Source of the DNA: JBNJGT01 sp964473285
GTDB lineage: Archaea; Nanobdellota; Nanobdellia; Woesearchaeales; JACJVW01
DNA length: 5,827 bases
Reading direction: 5' to 3'
Assembly: GCA_964473285.1 (NCBI GenBank)
Contig: CAYYOI010000073.1
Span: 1 to 5,827, forward strand
The notes under the pieces: generated by a model
The model's input: only the letters and a program-made list of their open reading frames with translations
What the model was told of the DNA's origin: nothing
The model's database searches: none
Shown: in pieces, positions 1 through 5,255 of the stretch
Layout of the letters: every line of letters begins with the position of its first letter
How positions within the stretch are numbered: position 1 is the first letter of the stretch
Position numbers and translations under genes: made by a program

Positions 1-2
1 GG

Positions 3-449
3 TATCCTGCCATTTTAATATATATATTCTACTATTTTTTAGAAAAACTCGGTTTCTCGACAATATTTATAATTCTTGCATTTTTCAGGTGCTGGATAAT
101 ACATCTTTTTGTGAGGCTTTTCAGAGGGGAGTATGGATATTCTGAAACCTACAAGGCACTTGTTTATGGGCGGGCTCCGGAGTATATATCTGCACCTCTT
201 GTGTTTGTCATGTTTATTCTTGCATTGAAGGGCATGTATCTATGGATAATCCTTCCGGGATTGTTGGTTGCTGGTCTTTCCTTGTACCAGATTATACTCA
301 GATCCAGGGCATTGGCAAGCCTTCAGGGGATCAGTAAGGGCAAGGCTTTCCTGAGCATATATGTCCTTGGTTTTATCGTGCAGTTACTGGTGTTGGTAGT
401 AATCGAGTTTTTCTTGGTATTACTTTTTTTTCTGTTCCGTTCAATCTGA
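3..449 (+). CDS. Yip1-family integral membrane protein, 5' end missing
   Basis: The frame is open from the window edge (first full codon at 3) to TGA at 447-449, giving 148 residues. A GTG at 111 is only an internal codon, because upstream codons in the same frame already encode family-like sequence (IIHLFVRLFRGEYGYSETYK). The stretch HLFVRLFRGEYGYSETYKAL followed by VYGRAP matches the conserved core of Yip1-domain proteins (aromatic/His before a Gly-rich turn, Y-x-E-T-x-K, then Y-x-x-x-P). Further on, LYQIILRSRALASLQGISKG matches the usual 'later helix, then S-x-G-K-A' segment. About four to five hydrophobic segments are visible, and the last runs almost to the C-terminus. In archaea these proteins are uncharacterised; eukaryotic relatives act in membrane trafficking. 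Family assignment is confident; the function is unknown. A T8 run lies in the last codons. Confidence 0.82.
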   Translation, partial: YPAILIYIFYYFLEKLGFSTIFIILAFFRCWIIHLFVRLFRGEYGYSETYKALVYGRAPEYISAPLVFVMFILALKGMYLWIILPGLLVAGLSLYQIILRSRALASLQGISKGKAFLSIYVLGFIVQLLVLVVIEFFLVLLFFLFRSI

Positions 450-507
450 TGATTGGTGGTTAATATGGTGCAAGAAATCTCTTGAGATTTAGTTTGGGTG
501 TTGTGAA

Positions 508-639
508 ATGAGCCTTTTAGTGATGATACTTGTGATTATTATCTGTATTTTTTTCATAGCGGTCTGCATGTTATCTTGGAGAGATAGTTTTATATTGTCT
601 GTACTGAAGAGCTGTGTGTTATTTGAGTATTTCTGTTAA
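508..639 (+). CDS. possible 43-residue single-pass membrane peptide
   Basis: ATG at 508 opens a 43-codon frame ending in TAA at 637-639. The N-terminal half is strongly hydrophobic (MSLLVMILVIIICIFFIAVC), enough for one membrane helix, followed by WRD and a mixed tail. A GGGTG at 496-500 sits 7 nt before the start and could be a Shine-Dalgarno. The ORF lies 58 nt downstream of the Yip1-family gene, so it could be co-transcribed. Against it: T7 at 548-554 may be a terminator for the Yip1 transcript, the length is easily reached by chance in AT-rich DNA, and I recognise no family. Confidence 0.3.
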   Translation: MSLLVMILVIIICIFFIAVCMLSWRDSFILSVLKSCVLFEYFC

Positions 640-673
640 TATTAGTAATTTAATATTTCACTTTATGGCTTGA

Positions 674-997
674 TTAGTGACTAAACAACTCCCTGAAGGC
701 TTTATTACCTTTTTCTACTGTCTTTTGATAATTTTTTATTTTGAAATATGGGGCTTTGGAGTCCAACCTTTCAAGAATCTTTTCTGTAGCAGTTAGGTCA
801 GTTAAGGTAGTATTCTGTATCTTTTGAAGAAACTCTGTAAATTCAGAAGGATCAAGTTCTTTAAGCCGATAAGTTATGTAGCTTTGGGTGCGTAGTATAA
901 TCTCTGTTATATCTTCTTTGTTGATTAGACCCAGAAGTATCTTGTTGAGTTTGATTGCAAGTTCTTTTTTGGTTGTATTGATTATCTGGTCTTGCAT
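674..997 (-). CDS. hypothetical helical protein, 107 residues
   Basis: This is an unrecognised soluble protein starting at ATG 997 and ending in TAA at 674-676. It is rich in Lys, Glu, Ile and Leu, has no cysteines and no membrane segment, and reads as a run of amphipathic helices (for example TKKELAIKLNKILLGLINKE, then LDPSEFTEFLQKIQ, then TATEKILERLD). The composition is typical of a real archaeal protein; the overlapping frame at 861-1127 turns into low-complexity Asn/Gln/Tyr/Arg sequence as a shadow frame does. The start is supported by a TATA-like tract at 1021-1030, centred about 28 nt upstream, with no Shine-Dalgarno, so a leaderless mRNA is likely. The upstream codons are open back to about 1090 but contain no ATG. 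No function can be assigned. Confidence 0.6.
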   Translation of the reverse strand: MQDQIINTTKKELAIKLNKILLGLINKEDITEIILRTQSYITYRLKELDPSEFTEFLQKIQNTTLTDLTATEKILERLDSKAPYFKIKNYQKTVEKGNKAFRELFSH

Positions 998-1020
998 ATG
1001 AGTGATGAATGCATAGGAAG

Positions 1021-1030
1021 ATATATATAT
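1021..1030 (-). promoter_or_regulatory. TATA-like box for the 674-997 gene
   Basis: A ten-base pure A/T alternating tract (ATATATATAT), centred about 28 nt upstream of the ATG at 997. This is the archaeal TATA-box position expected if transcription starts at or next to the start codon. Confidence 0.5.
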
Positions 1031-1148
1031 CTGTTTTTTGTAACCAAGTGGTAAGGATAGTAGTGAAAAAAATAGTCTCCTGTAGATCCTTTATTAAACA
1101 TTGTTGCTTGTAAAGAGTATCCTCCATGTATATTTAAAAGAATTTCGT

Positions 1149-1156
1149 GATATAAG
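1149..1156 (-). promoter_or_regulatory. possible minus-strand TATA-like box (CTTATATC)
   Basis: On the minus strand this reads CTTATATC, centred about 25 nt upstream of an ATG at 1127. It could drive a longer leader for the 674-997 gene or an otherwise unsupported ORF starting at 1127. The ORF's later part does not look like protein, so the role is open. Confidence 0.25.
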
Positions 1157-1201
1157 CATTAAAATCAAGAGGGTTTCACATCAGCTCAAACCACCGATAA
1201 A

Positions 1202-1209
1202 TTAATATA
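1202..1209 (+). promoter_or_regulatory. TATA-like box for the broken zinc-ribbon gene
   Basis: TTAATATA is centred about 26.5 nt before the ATG at 1232, the spacing expected for a leaderless archaeal transcript. No Shine-Dalgarno is evident in the intervening sequence. Confidence 0.5.
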
Positions 1210-1231
1210 GAAATATTTGTAGATAAGTTGT

Positions 1232-1473
1232 ATGGTTAATGAGGATAATATGGATGATATGGATGATGCACTTGTTTATGATTCAAGTGAAATCACAATA
1301 ATGGATAAACAATTGGAATGCACCTTTTGTGGAAACAAGAGATTCTATGAGGTAGATGTTAAGTTGAACACAACATCAACCACTTTCTTTAGTGGTGTCT
1401 GAAGTTTACTTGCACAGGGTGCTAAAGCTTACGTGTGCTCAAAATGGGAAAAAAGCAAGAATTTGTTGAGTGA
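1232..1473 (+). pseudogene. zinc-ribbon protein, disrupted by nonsense and frameshift changes
   Basis: Read with two corrections, this is an 80-residue protein with an acidic N-terminus (MVNEDNMDDMDDA) and two Cys pairs: C30-x2-C33 (ECTFCGNKRFYEV) and C69-x2-C72 (YVCSKCGKKQEFVE). This is the pattern of small archaeal single zinc-ribbon proteins in which the last pair is followed by G-x-x-x-x-F. Two lesions are visible. Codon 57 (1400-1402) is TGA where Trp (TGG) would fit, and the same frame resumes sensibly afterwards with SLLAQGAKAYVCSK. At 1445-1447 the sequence TGGGAA lacks the T needed for TGT-GGA, which removes the fourth zinc ligand and shifts the frame; after restoring it, QEFVE-TGA ends at 1473. 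Without corrections the product is 56 residues with only one Cys pair. Either true decay or consensus error is possible; the combination of a substitution and a deletion favours decay. Confidence 0.6.
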
Positions 1474-1486
1474 ATCTTCTGGAGAC

Positions 1487-1493
1487 TTTTTTT
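1487..1493 (+). terminator. oligo-T putative terminator
   Basis: A T7 run lies 14 nt after the restored stop of the zinc-ribbon reading frame. Oligo-T tracts without a required hairpin are the usual intrinsic termination signal in archaea. The following 1494-1662 holds no coding frame I can support, only a near-palindrome AAAGAT-GA-ATCTTT (1500-1513) and a weak 5-bp hairpin ACAGG/CCTGT (1546-1561). Confidence 0.4.
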
Positions 1494-1632
1494 GTATCCA
1501 AAGATGAATCTTTAGAAGAAAGGAATTCCAGATTTTCTGAGAAGCACAGGCTTTTTCCTGTTCTAGCATCTTATCTTTAAATGAATCTCATATCACTGTA
1601 ATTGCTGTCTAGTTCTTTTCATCTCAGAAAGC

Positions 1633-1640
1633 TTTATATT
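1633..1640 (+). promoter_or_regulatory. TATA-like box for the Cys-rich protein gene
   Basis: TTTATATT is centred 26.5 nt upstream of the ATG at 1663, matching the archaeal TATA position for a leaderless message. A GGAGA at 1646-1650 is an alternative ribosome site, but it lies 12 nt before the ATG, which is rather far. Confidence 0.55.
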
Positions 1641-1662
1641 ATAGTGGAGATAAAGCCAGACA

Positions 1663-1953
1663 ATGAAGAATATTATCCTTATATTGTTGTTCTCTTTGGT
1701 CATGGTCTCTTGTGATTATTCAGAGGCAGATATAAAGAAAGAGATTGAGGAAGCTAATTATTGCGATACAAAAGATGATTGTGTTGATGTTGGGGGGAAG
1801 TGCCCTTTTGGCTGTTATGTGTATGTCAACGAGGGTGAGGCAGAAAGGATAAGAGGTCTTGTTGATTCTTATGAATCTGATTGTGTTTATGGGTGCATGG
1901 CTTGCCTTGATGTTGAATGCAGGGATAACAGATGCGAGCCCATCTGCAAATAA
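1663..1953 (+). CDS. secreted Cys-rich small protein, probably lipid-anchored
   Basis: The 96-residue product begins with Lys2 and a hydrophobic core (IILILLFSLVMV) ending in SC at residue 17, a lipobox-like end of a signal peptide (M-V-S-C), so the mature protein is probably exported and possibly attached to the membrane through C17. The mature part holds ten more cysteines at 34, 40, 47, 51, 74, 78, 81, 86, 91 and 95, an even number consistent with five disulfides. Recognisable stretches are YCDTKDDCVDVGGKCPFGCY and CVYGCMACLDVECRDNRC. The pattern recalls uncharacterised Cys-rich exported proteins I associate with Woesearchaeota-like genomes (from memory, not searched). It is monocistronic by appearance. 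The binding partner or function is unknown; a metal-binding role instead of disulfides cannot be excluded. Confidence 0.8.
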   Translation: MKNIILILLFSLVMVSCDYSEADIKKEIEEANYCDTKDDCVDVGGKCPFGCYVYVNEGEAERIRGLVDSYESDCVYGCMACLDVECRDNRCEPICK

Positions 1954-2026
1954 TTGTTGGTTTTGATTAATGGGCTGAGTGCATTTACTTCTATTTGTCA
2001 CGAGGTAGGGGTTAATTCTCGGAAGG

Positions 2027-2034
2027 TCTATAAA
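2027..2034 (+). promoter_or_regulatory. TATA-like box for the 2057-2786 gene
   Basis: TCTATAAA is centred 26.5 nt before the ATG at 2057, with no Shine-Dalgarno in between (the spacer is CCAGATCCC followed by T and A runs). This supports 2057 as the true start and a leaderless mRNA. Confidence 0.55.
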
Positions 2035-2056
2035 CCAGATCCCATTTTTCAAAATT

Positions 2057-2786
2057 ATGGCAAACAAGAAGACCACAGCTATTGATCTCATTTCATGCCA
2101 ATTACTCCAGCACAGGCCTAAAGTTTATCTTTACATAATGGATGACATATCTATACAACTTGACCATAATCCATCTCTCCATGAGAATTATTCTTCTCTC
2201 CAGGTAAGACCAGAAGATGAGGATATTTCAATCAGCGTCCCTTTATCATTACTATGGCAAGCATGTTACTTTGGACAGCCCCTCTCCCAGATGCTTCTCA
2301 AGCAGAACACCCAAAAGCAAGCATCTATCCTGGAGGGTTTATGCAATTAACCTGTCAGAAAACATTCAGGTAAGTACACACGATTGCTTGATAAAAGCCA
2401 TAGAAAAAGATGAGAAGAACCTGGATTATAAATTTCAGACCAGACTCAAAAAAATGCTTGCATTTACAAGAAAAGAAGCCCAGAAAAGAATCGAGGACCA
2501 TACATCCCTCAATTTATCTTGGTCAATCCTCAAGGTTACATCAGGCCTGATGGATAAAAATATTGCCCACAACCGTCAAGAGCTTTCAAAGAACGGATAT
2601 AAAAGTCTTTCAGACCAACTAAAAACAACAGAAATATTCTATGGCAACCTCTCCTTTATTGGAGAACAGAGGGCAAAACGCCACCAAGCTCTTCTTGATA
2701 CCCTGTACGATGAATTCAAATCAGCAAGAAAGATAAATAAAGATTATACCCCCCAACAATTCCTGGAAAGGCTCTATTTCTCATGA
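2057..2786 (+). CDS. hypothetical protein split by a 1-nt frameshift
   Basis: Two adjoining reading frames appear to be one gene of about 242 residues. The first, from ATG 2057, starts MANKKTTAIDLISCQLLQHR, passes through SVPLSLLWQACYFGQPLSQM and stops at 2348-2350. The second, in the +1 frame, is protein-like only from about 2340 (YAINLSENIQVSTHD) to TGA at 2784-2786; its earlier part is a shadow of the first. Dropping one base of GGGTTT (2335-2340) joins them smoothly as ILEG-YAINLSEN. The second half has no upstream ATG of its own that would give a sensible N-terminus; the nearest candidates are an in-frame TTG and an internal Met. The C-terminal half is helical, basic and without membrane segments (for example LKKMLAFTRKEAQKRIEDHT, then GEQRAKRHQALLDTLYDEFK). 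I recognise no family. A sequencing error, a real lesion and a programmed frameshift are all possible, in that order of likelihood. The 3' end overlaps the convergent CoA-binding gene by 13 bp. Confidence 0.6.
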
Positions 2787-3121
2787 GTCATGATGCAGGC
2801 TCTCATGCATTTGATACCATTCTCTTCACAGTAAGCAACTGCTTCCTGGCTCTCGCTTCCCGGCTGCATCCAGACCTCTTTTATTCCAAGAGCTTTTACA
2901 TCTTCTAAGACTTTTTCAGTGACTTTTGGTGGCACAACAAAAATCACCCTGTCAACGCCATCAGGTATAGAAGCAAGATCTGGATAAACATCCAGGCCCA
3001 TCAGGTTTCCTCCCTTAGGGTTTACAGGAACCACGTCTTCACCTGAGTCCAGAAGGTGCTTCACCACTTTGTAACCATACTTAGATGCATTTGTTGTTGC
3101 TCCTACTACTGCTGATATCAT
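2774..3121 (-). CDS. CoA-binding domain protein (YccU-like, CoA_binding_2 type)
   Basis: The 115-residue product is a stand-alone Rossmann-fold CoA-binding domain of the usual length. The nucleotide-binding N-terminus is AVVGATTNASKYGYKVVKHL (residues 4-23). It is followed by VVPVNPKGGNLMGLDVYPDL (30-49), the strand VDRVIFVVPPKVTEKVL (56-72), and VWMQPGSES (83-91). The tail NGIKCMRACIMTHEK contains the conserved Cys (C109) seen near the C-terminus of this family. Such proteins bind CoA in the cytoplasm, but their physiological role is not settled. The ATG at 3121 directly precedes the first beta strand, as in homologues. The gene lies downstream of the ABC exporter on the same strand with 32 nt between them, but has its own TATA-like box. 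Its stop lies inside the end of the convergent upstream-coordinate gene. Confidence 0.9.
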   Translation of the reverse strand: MISAVVGATTNASKYGYKVVKHLLDSGEDVVPVNPKGGNLMGLDVYPDLASIPDGVDRVIFVVPPKVTEKVLEDVKALGIKEVWMQPGSESQEAVAYCEENGIKCMRACIMTHEK

Positions 3122-3141
3122 AAGATATAATAGACAGTTCT

Positions 3142-3150
3142 CATATAAAA
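3142..3150 (-). promoter_or_regulatory. TATA-like box for the CoA-binding gene
   Basis: On the minus strand this reads TTTTATATG, centred about 25 nt upstream of the ATG at 3121, consistent with a leaderless or near-leaderless transcript. The T-rich part overlaps the T6 that follows the ABC transporter stop. Confidence 0.5.
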
Positions 3151-3152
3151 AA
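3147..3152 (-). terminator. oligo-T after the ABC exporter stop
   Basis: On the minus strand T6 begins one base after the TAA stop at 3154-3156. It is a plausible archaeal oligo-T terminator and overlaps the TATA-like box of the next gene. Confidence 0.4.
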
Positions 3153-3153
3153 G

Positions 3154-4758
3154 TTAGAGTTTATACACCTGATCCAAACCCCTTAAAGTACTCTGCCTGT
3201 GACTGATCACAACCATGGTCTTTCCAGTCTCCAATAATTGTTTCATGATCCTCTTTTCAGTCCTAAGATCCAATGCTGAAGTTGCTTCGTCAAGAATAAG
3301 CACTGGAGCTTCCTTATACAAGGCTCTGGCAAGACTGACCCGCTGCATCTCTCCTCCACTCAGTTTGTATCCTTTCTCACCAACCATCGTCTCAAGGCCT
3401 CTAGGCAAACTTTCCACAACCTCCTCCAGTTGCGCCATACGTACGACTTCTTTCAGCCTACCTGACCCAACTCCCATTGTGATGTTTTCCCGCAAGCTTT
3501 GATTGAACAACTCGCACTGTTGTGCAGCAACAGTAAAAAGCCTGGTCAGGCTCTGCCTCTTGATTGAGTTAAGTTCCATGCCATTCAATATTATCTTTCC
3601 CTTATCAGGTAGATAAAAGCGAAGCAGCAACTTGATGATTGTTGACTTACCAGTGCCTGACTTCCCCGTTATACCTATACGTTCTCCCGCAGAAATCCTG
3701 AGGGAAAATCCATCAAGAACCTTTCTTTCCCTGTAAGAGAAATGCACATCATTCATCTCCATATACCTGAATTCACCTGCAGTCCGGGTCCCATCAGCAT
3801 CCTCACGCAGACCAAACAAAGTCATGAACCTGCCCACCGCAGATTTCACCTTGATGAAATCATTTGATTTATTGGTCAATTCTTCAAGTGCGCTACGTAA
3901 CCTGCCAAAATACGAGGTATATGTGTAGATCAACCCGACTGTCAAAACCCCTTGCAAAACATTGTAGCCCAAAAGGAAGATAAATGCCCCATATGCAAAG
4001 CCAGAAAACATCTTGATAGTCTTTGATTTCAACTGGCTAGCATCCCGGGTCTTCTCCCATATCTCATAATACTGTTGCTCATGATCCTTCGCATTTGATA
4101 CATGGGTTTCTGAAACACCTAATGCCTTTATTGTCTGGACATTGCTTGCTGACTCATGCAATTTACCTGAGACAAACTCCCTGATCCTGTTCAGCTGATC
4201 CTGCCAGTAATCCAGCCGCTTGTTGAAATAATACTCGCCAGAAAGATAGATTACTGCAAAAACTAAGGCATACAGGACAAACTGCCATGATGTGAACGCA
4301 AATATGACCAGTCCGAAAGTAAGGTTAGTGATGATTTGTATTCCAGCATTTGAAAAATCCTTGAACCCCTGGTATATACTCTCAGTTCCATGTGTAATTT
4401 TCTGGACTTTCGCACCTGTCTCATCATGATCAATCTGAGCCAGAAGCAGTTTTTGCAATGCCCTGACACGTGAGTCCTTACGTACCCTTGCCCCTATATT
4501 CTGCAGATGCTTTTTACTGAAAAACCTCAGCCATACCTGGAAGGCACTTAACCCTGCAATCAGAGAACTCAGCCATAAAAGACGCACTGCATTCATTGAG
4601 CCTCCAGAGAATCCATCGATTATTACACCCAAAAGATACGCAGTTATGAAAGGCGCAAGGTTAGCTAATGCCCTGACAAAAGTAAAAATAACAAACTCTC
4701 TCCTCTGGCCATTGAGAAGAGTCCAATTGTCCCGCAAATAATTACCCCATGTATACAT
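3154..4758 (-). CDS. ABC exporter half-transporter (fused TMD-NBD)
   Basis: Starting at ATG 4758 the protein has 534 residues: an exporter-type transmembrane domain followed by an ATPase domain, so it should work as a dimer, probably a homodimer because no second half-transporter is nearby. Membrane segments lie at roughly 20-49, 58-80, 136-156, 158-178, 253-270 and 270-287. The ATPase domain has an A-loop Tyr at 342, Walker A GKSGTGKS (365-372), Q-loop Gln at 413/414 (TVAAQQ), signature LSGGEMQR (466-473), Walker B VLILDE with D490 and catalytic E491, D-loop SALD, and the H-loop His at 520 (ISHRQST). All catalytic residues are present. The substrate cannot be told; related proteins export lipids, peptides or drugs. 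The ATG at 4809 would add 17 residues, but these translate the TATA-like box centred 27 nt upstream of 4758, and the MYTWGNYLRDNW start gives a normal elbow-helix N-terminus. Confidence 0.9.
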   Translation of the reverse strand: MYTWGNYLRDNWTLLNGQRREFVIFTFVRALANLAPFITAYLLGVIIDGFSGGSMNAVRLLWLSSLIAGLSAFQVWLRFFSKKHLQNIGARVRKDSRVRALQKLLLAQIDHDETGAKVQKITHGTESIYQGFKDFSNAGIQIITNLTFGLVIFAFTSWQFVLYALVFAVIYLSGEYYFNKRLDYWQDQLNRIREFVSGKLHESASNVQTIKALGVSETHVSNAKDHEQQYYEIWEKTRDASQLKSKTIKMFSGFAYGAFIFLLGYNVLQGVLTVGLIYTYTSYFGRLRSALEELTNKSNDFIKVKSAVGRFMTLFGLREDADGTRTAGEFRYMEMNDVHFSYRERKVLDGFSLRISAGERIGITGKSGTGKSTIIKLLLRFYLPDKGKIILNGMELNSIKRQSLTRLFTVAAQQCELFNQSLRENITMGVGSGRLKEVVRMAQLEEVVESLPRGLETMVGEKGYKLSGGEMQRVSLARALYKEAPVLILDEATSALDLRTEKRIMKQLLETGKTMVVISHRQSTLRGLDQVYKL

Positions 4759-4780
4759 ATTCCTTATAACCACTAGAAAA

Positions 4781-4790
4781 GATATAAATA
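4781..4790 (-). promoter_or_regulatory. TATA-like box placing the ABC exporter start at 4758
   Basis: The minus strand reads TATTTATATC, centred about 27 nt upstream of ATG 4758. It lies inside the 5' extension that begins at ATG 4809, so it argues for the shorter protein and a leaderless transcript. Confidence 0.55.
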
Positions 4791-4840
4791 AAATGTCTCT
4801 GGAACCCATATTTGAAAAGATATATTAAAAAATATGAAAG

Positions 4841-4850
4841 TTTATATAAG
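4841..4850 (-). promoter_or_regulatory. second, distal TATA-like box upstream of the ABC exporter
   Basis: The minus strand reads CTTATATAAA, a good TATA match that would place a transcript start near 4818, about 9 nt before the ATG at 4809. It is the main argument for the longer ABC protein, or it may be an alternative promoter giving a longer leader. Confidence 0.35.
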
Positions 4851-4892
4851 GATCAAAAACATAGAATATAGTAAGATTAACTTCTAAGAATT

Positions 4893-4920
4893 TTACGGCT
4901 TTTTTACAATTAATCCGTAA
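4893..4920. repeat. short inverted repeat TTACGG / CCGTAA
   Basis: Six-base arms at 4893-4898 and 4915-4920 are separated by 16 nt that include a T6 run on the plus strand. It lies in the 215-nt gap between the two-TM protein and the ABC exporter, which otherwise holds only promoter elements and A/T-rich sequence. It could be a weak hairpin or an operator, or chance. Confidence 0.25.
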
Positions 4921-4957
4921 GATTGCAGCATTATTCTTAATAATTAAATCAAGAAGT

Positions 4958-4973
4958 AAAAAATATGAAAAAA
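4958..4973 (-). terminator. double oligo-T terminator of the membrane-protein operon
   Basis: On the minus strand the TAA stop at 4974-4976 is followed at once by T6 (4968-4973) and then by a second T6 (4958-4963). Paired oligo-T tracts directly after a stop fit archaeal intrinsic termination. Confidence 0.5.
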
Positions 4974-5255
4974 TTAATTGACTCTCGAGATTCCCTTATT
5001 GATAAGATAGAATGCTACAGTCATAAGCCATGTTGCTAGTAATAATATCATGAGGTATGCCCTATACCCGCCAACAAAATCAGGTGTACATGGTGCTGGA
5101 ATTGTCAAGTAGCTATCTGATCCCAAGTTGACGCATCCCTCTTCAATCACTCCCGAACAACATCCTATTGATGCAAAAATAAGGTAGAGTGAGACTATAG
5201 TAAGGATGTGGAATGCAAATAAAAACTTCCATGGCAGTTTGCCTGTTGTTTTCAT
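4974..5255 (-). CDS. small two-TM membrane protein with a Cys-containing loop
   Basis: The 93-residue product has two membrane helices (about 11-31 and 66-86) joined by a loop with four cysteines (C32, C33, C41, C56), enough for two disulfides if the loop faces outward. A short basic N-terminus (MKTTGKLPWK) and a basic C-terminus (NKGISRVN) suggest that both ends are cytoplasmic by the positive-inside rule, with the loop outside. The ATG at 5255 overlaps the TAA stop of the upstream membrane-protein frame by one base (TAATG), indicating an operon and probable translational coupling; no separate TATA box was found. I recognise no family, and the partner is probably the upstream gene product. 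Confidence 0.7.
   Translation of the reverse strand: MKTTGKLPWKFLFAFHILTIVSLYLIFASIGCCSGVIEEGCVNLGSDSYLTIPAPCTPDFVGGYRAYLMILLLATWLMTVAFYLINKGISRVN

Noticed and set aside
861..1127. 88-codon minus-strand frame as a gene
   Set aside because: Its second half is Asn/Gln/Arg/Tyr-rich low-complexity sequence typical of a shadow of the 674-997 gene; only the promoter-like box upstream is kept as an open observation.
1250..1268. Tandem ATGGATGAT copies as a repeat array
   Set aside because: Only two copies, and they encode the acidic Met-Asp-Asp N-terminus of the zinc-ribbon frame.
1400..1402. TGA as selenocysteine or as a reassigned Trp codon
   Set aside because: There is no adjacent hairpin evidence for selenocysteine, the expected residue is Trp, a second lesion lies 43 nt further on, and TGA ends other genes in the window.
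1546..1561. Hairpin ACAGG-CTTTTT-CCTGT as a structured RNA or terminator
   Set aside because: The stem is only five pairs and no T-run follows; it is expected by chance in this much sequence.
1720..2091. 123-codon minus-strand frame
   Set aside because: It lies antisense to the Cys-rich protein gene, whose signal peptide, cysteine pattern and promoter are far better supported.
3215..3502. 95-codon plus-strand frame
   Set aside because: It is antisense to the ABC ATPase domain with its intact Walker, signature and H-loop motifs.
4263..4469. 68-codon minus-strand frame
   Set aside because: It is an alternative frame inside the membrane domain of the intact ABC exporter.
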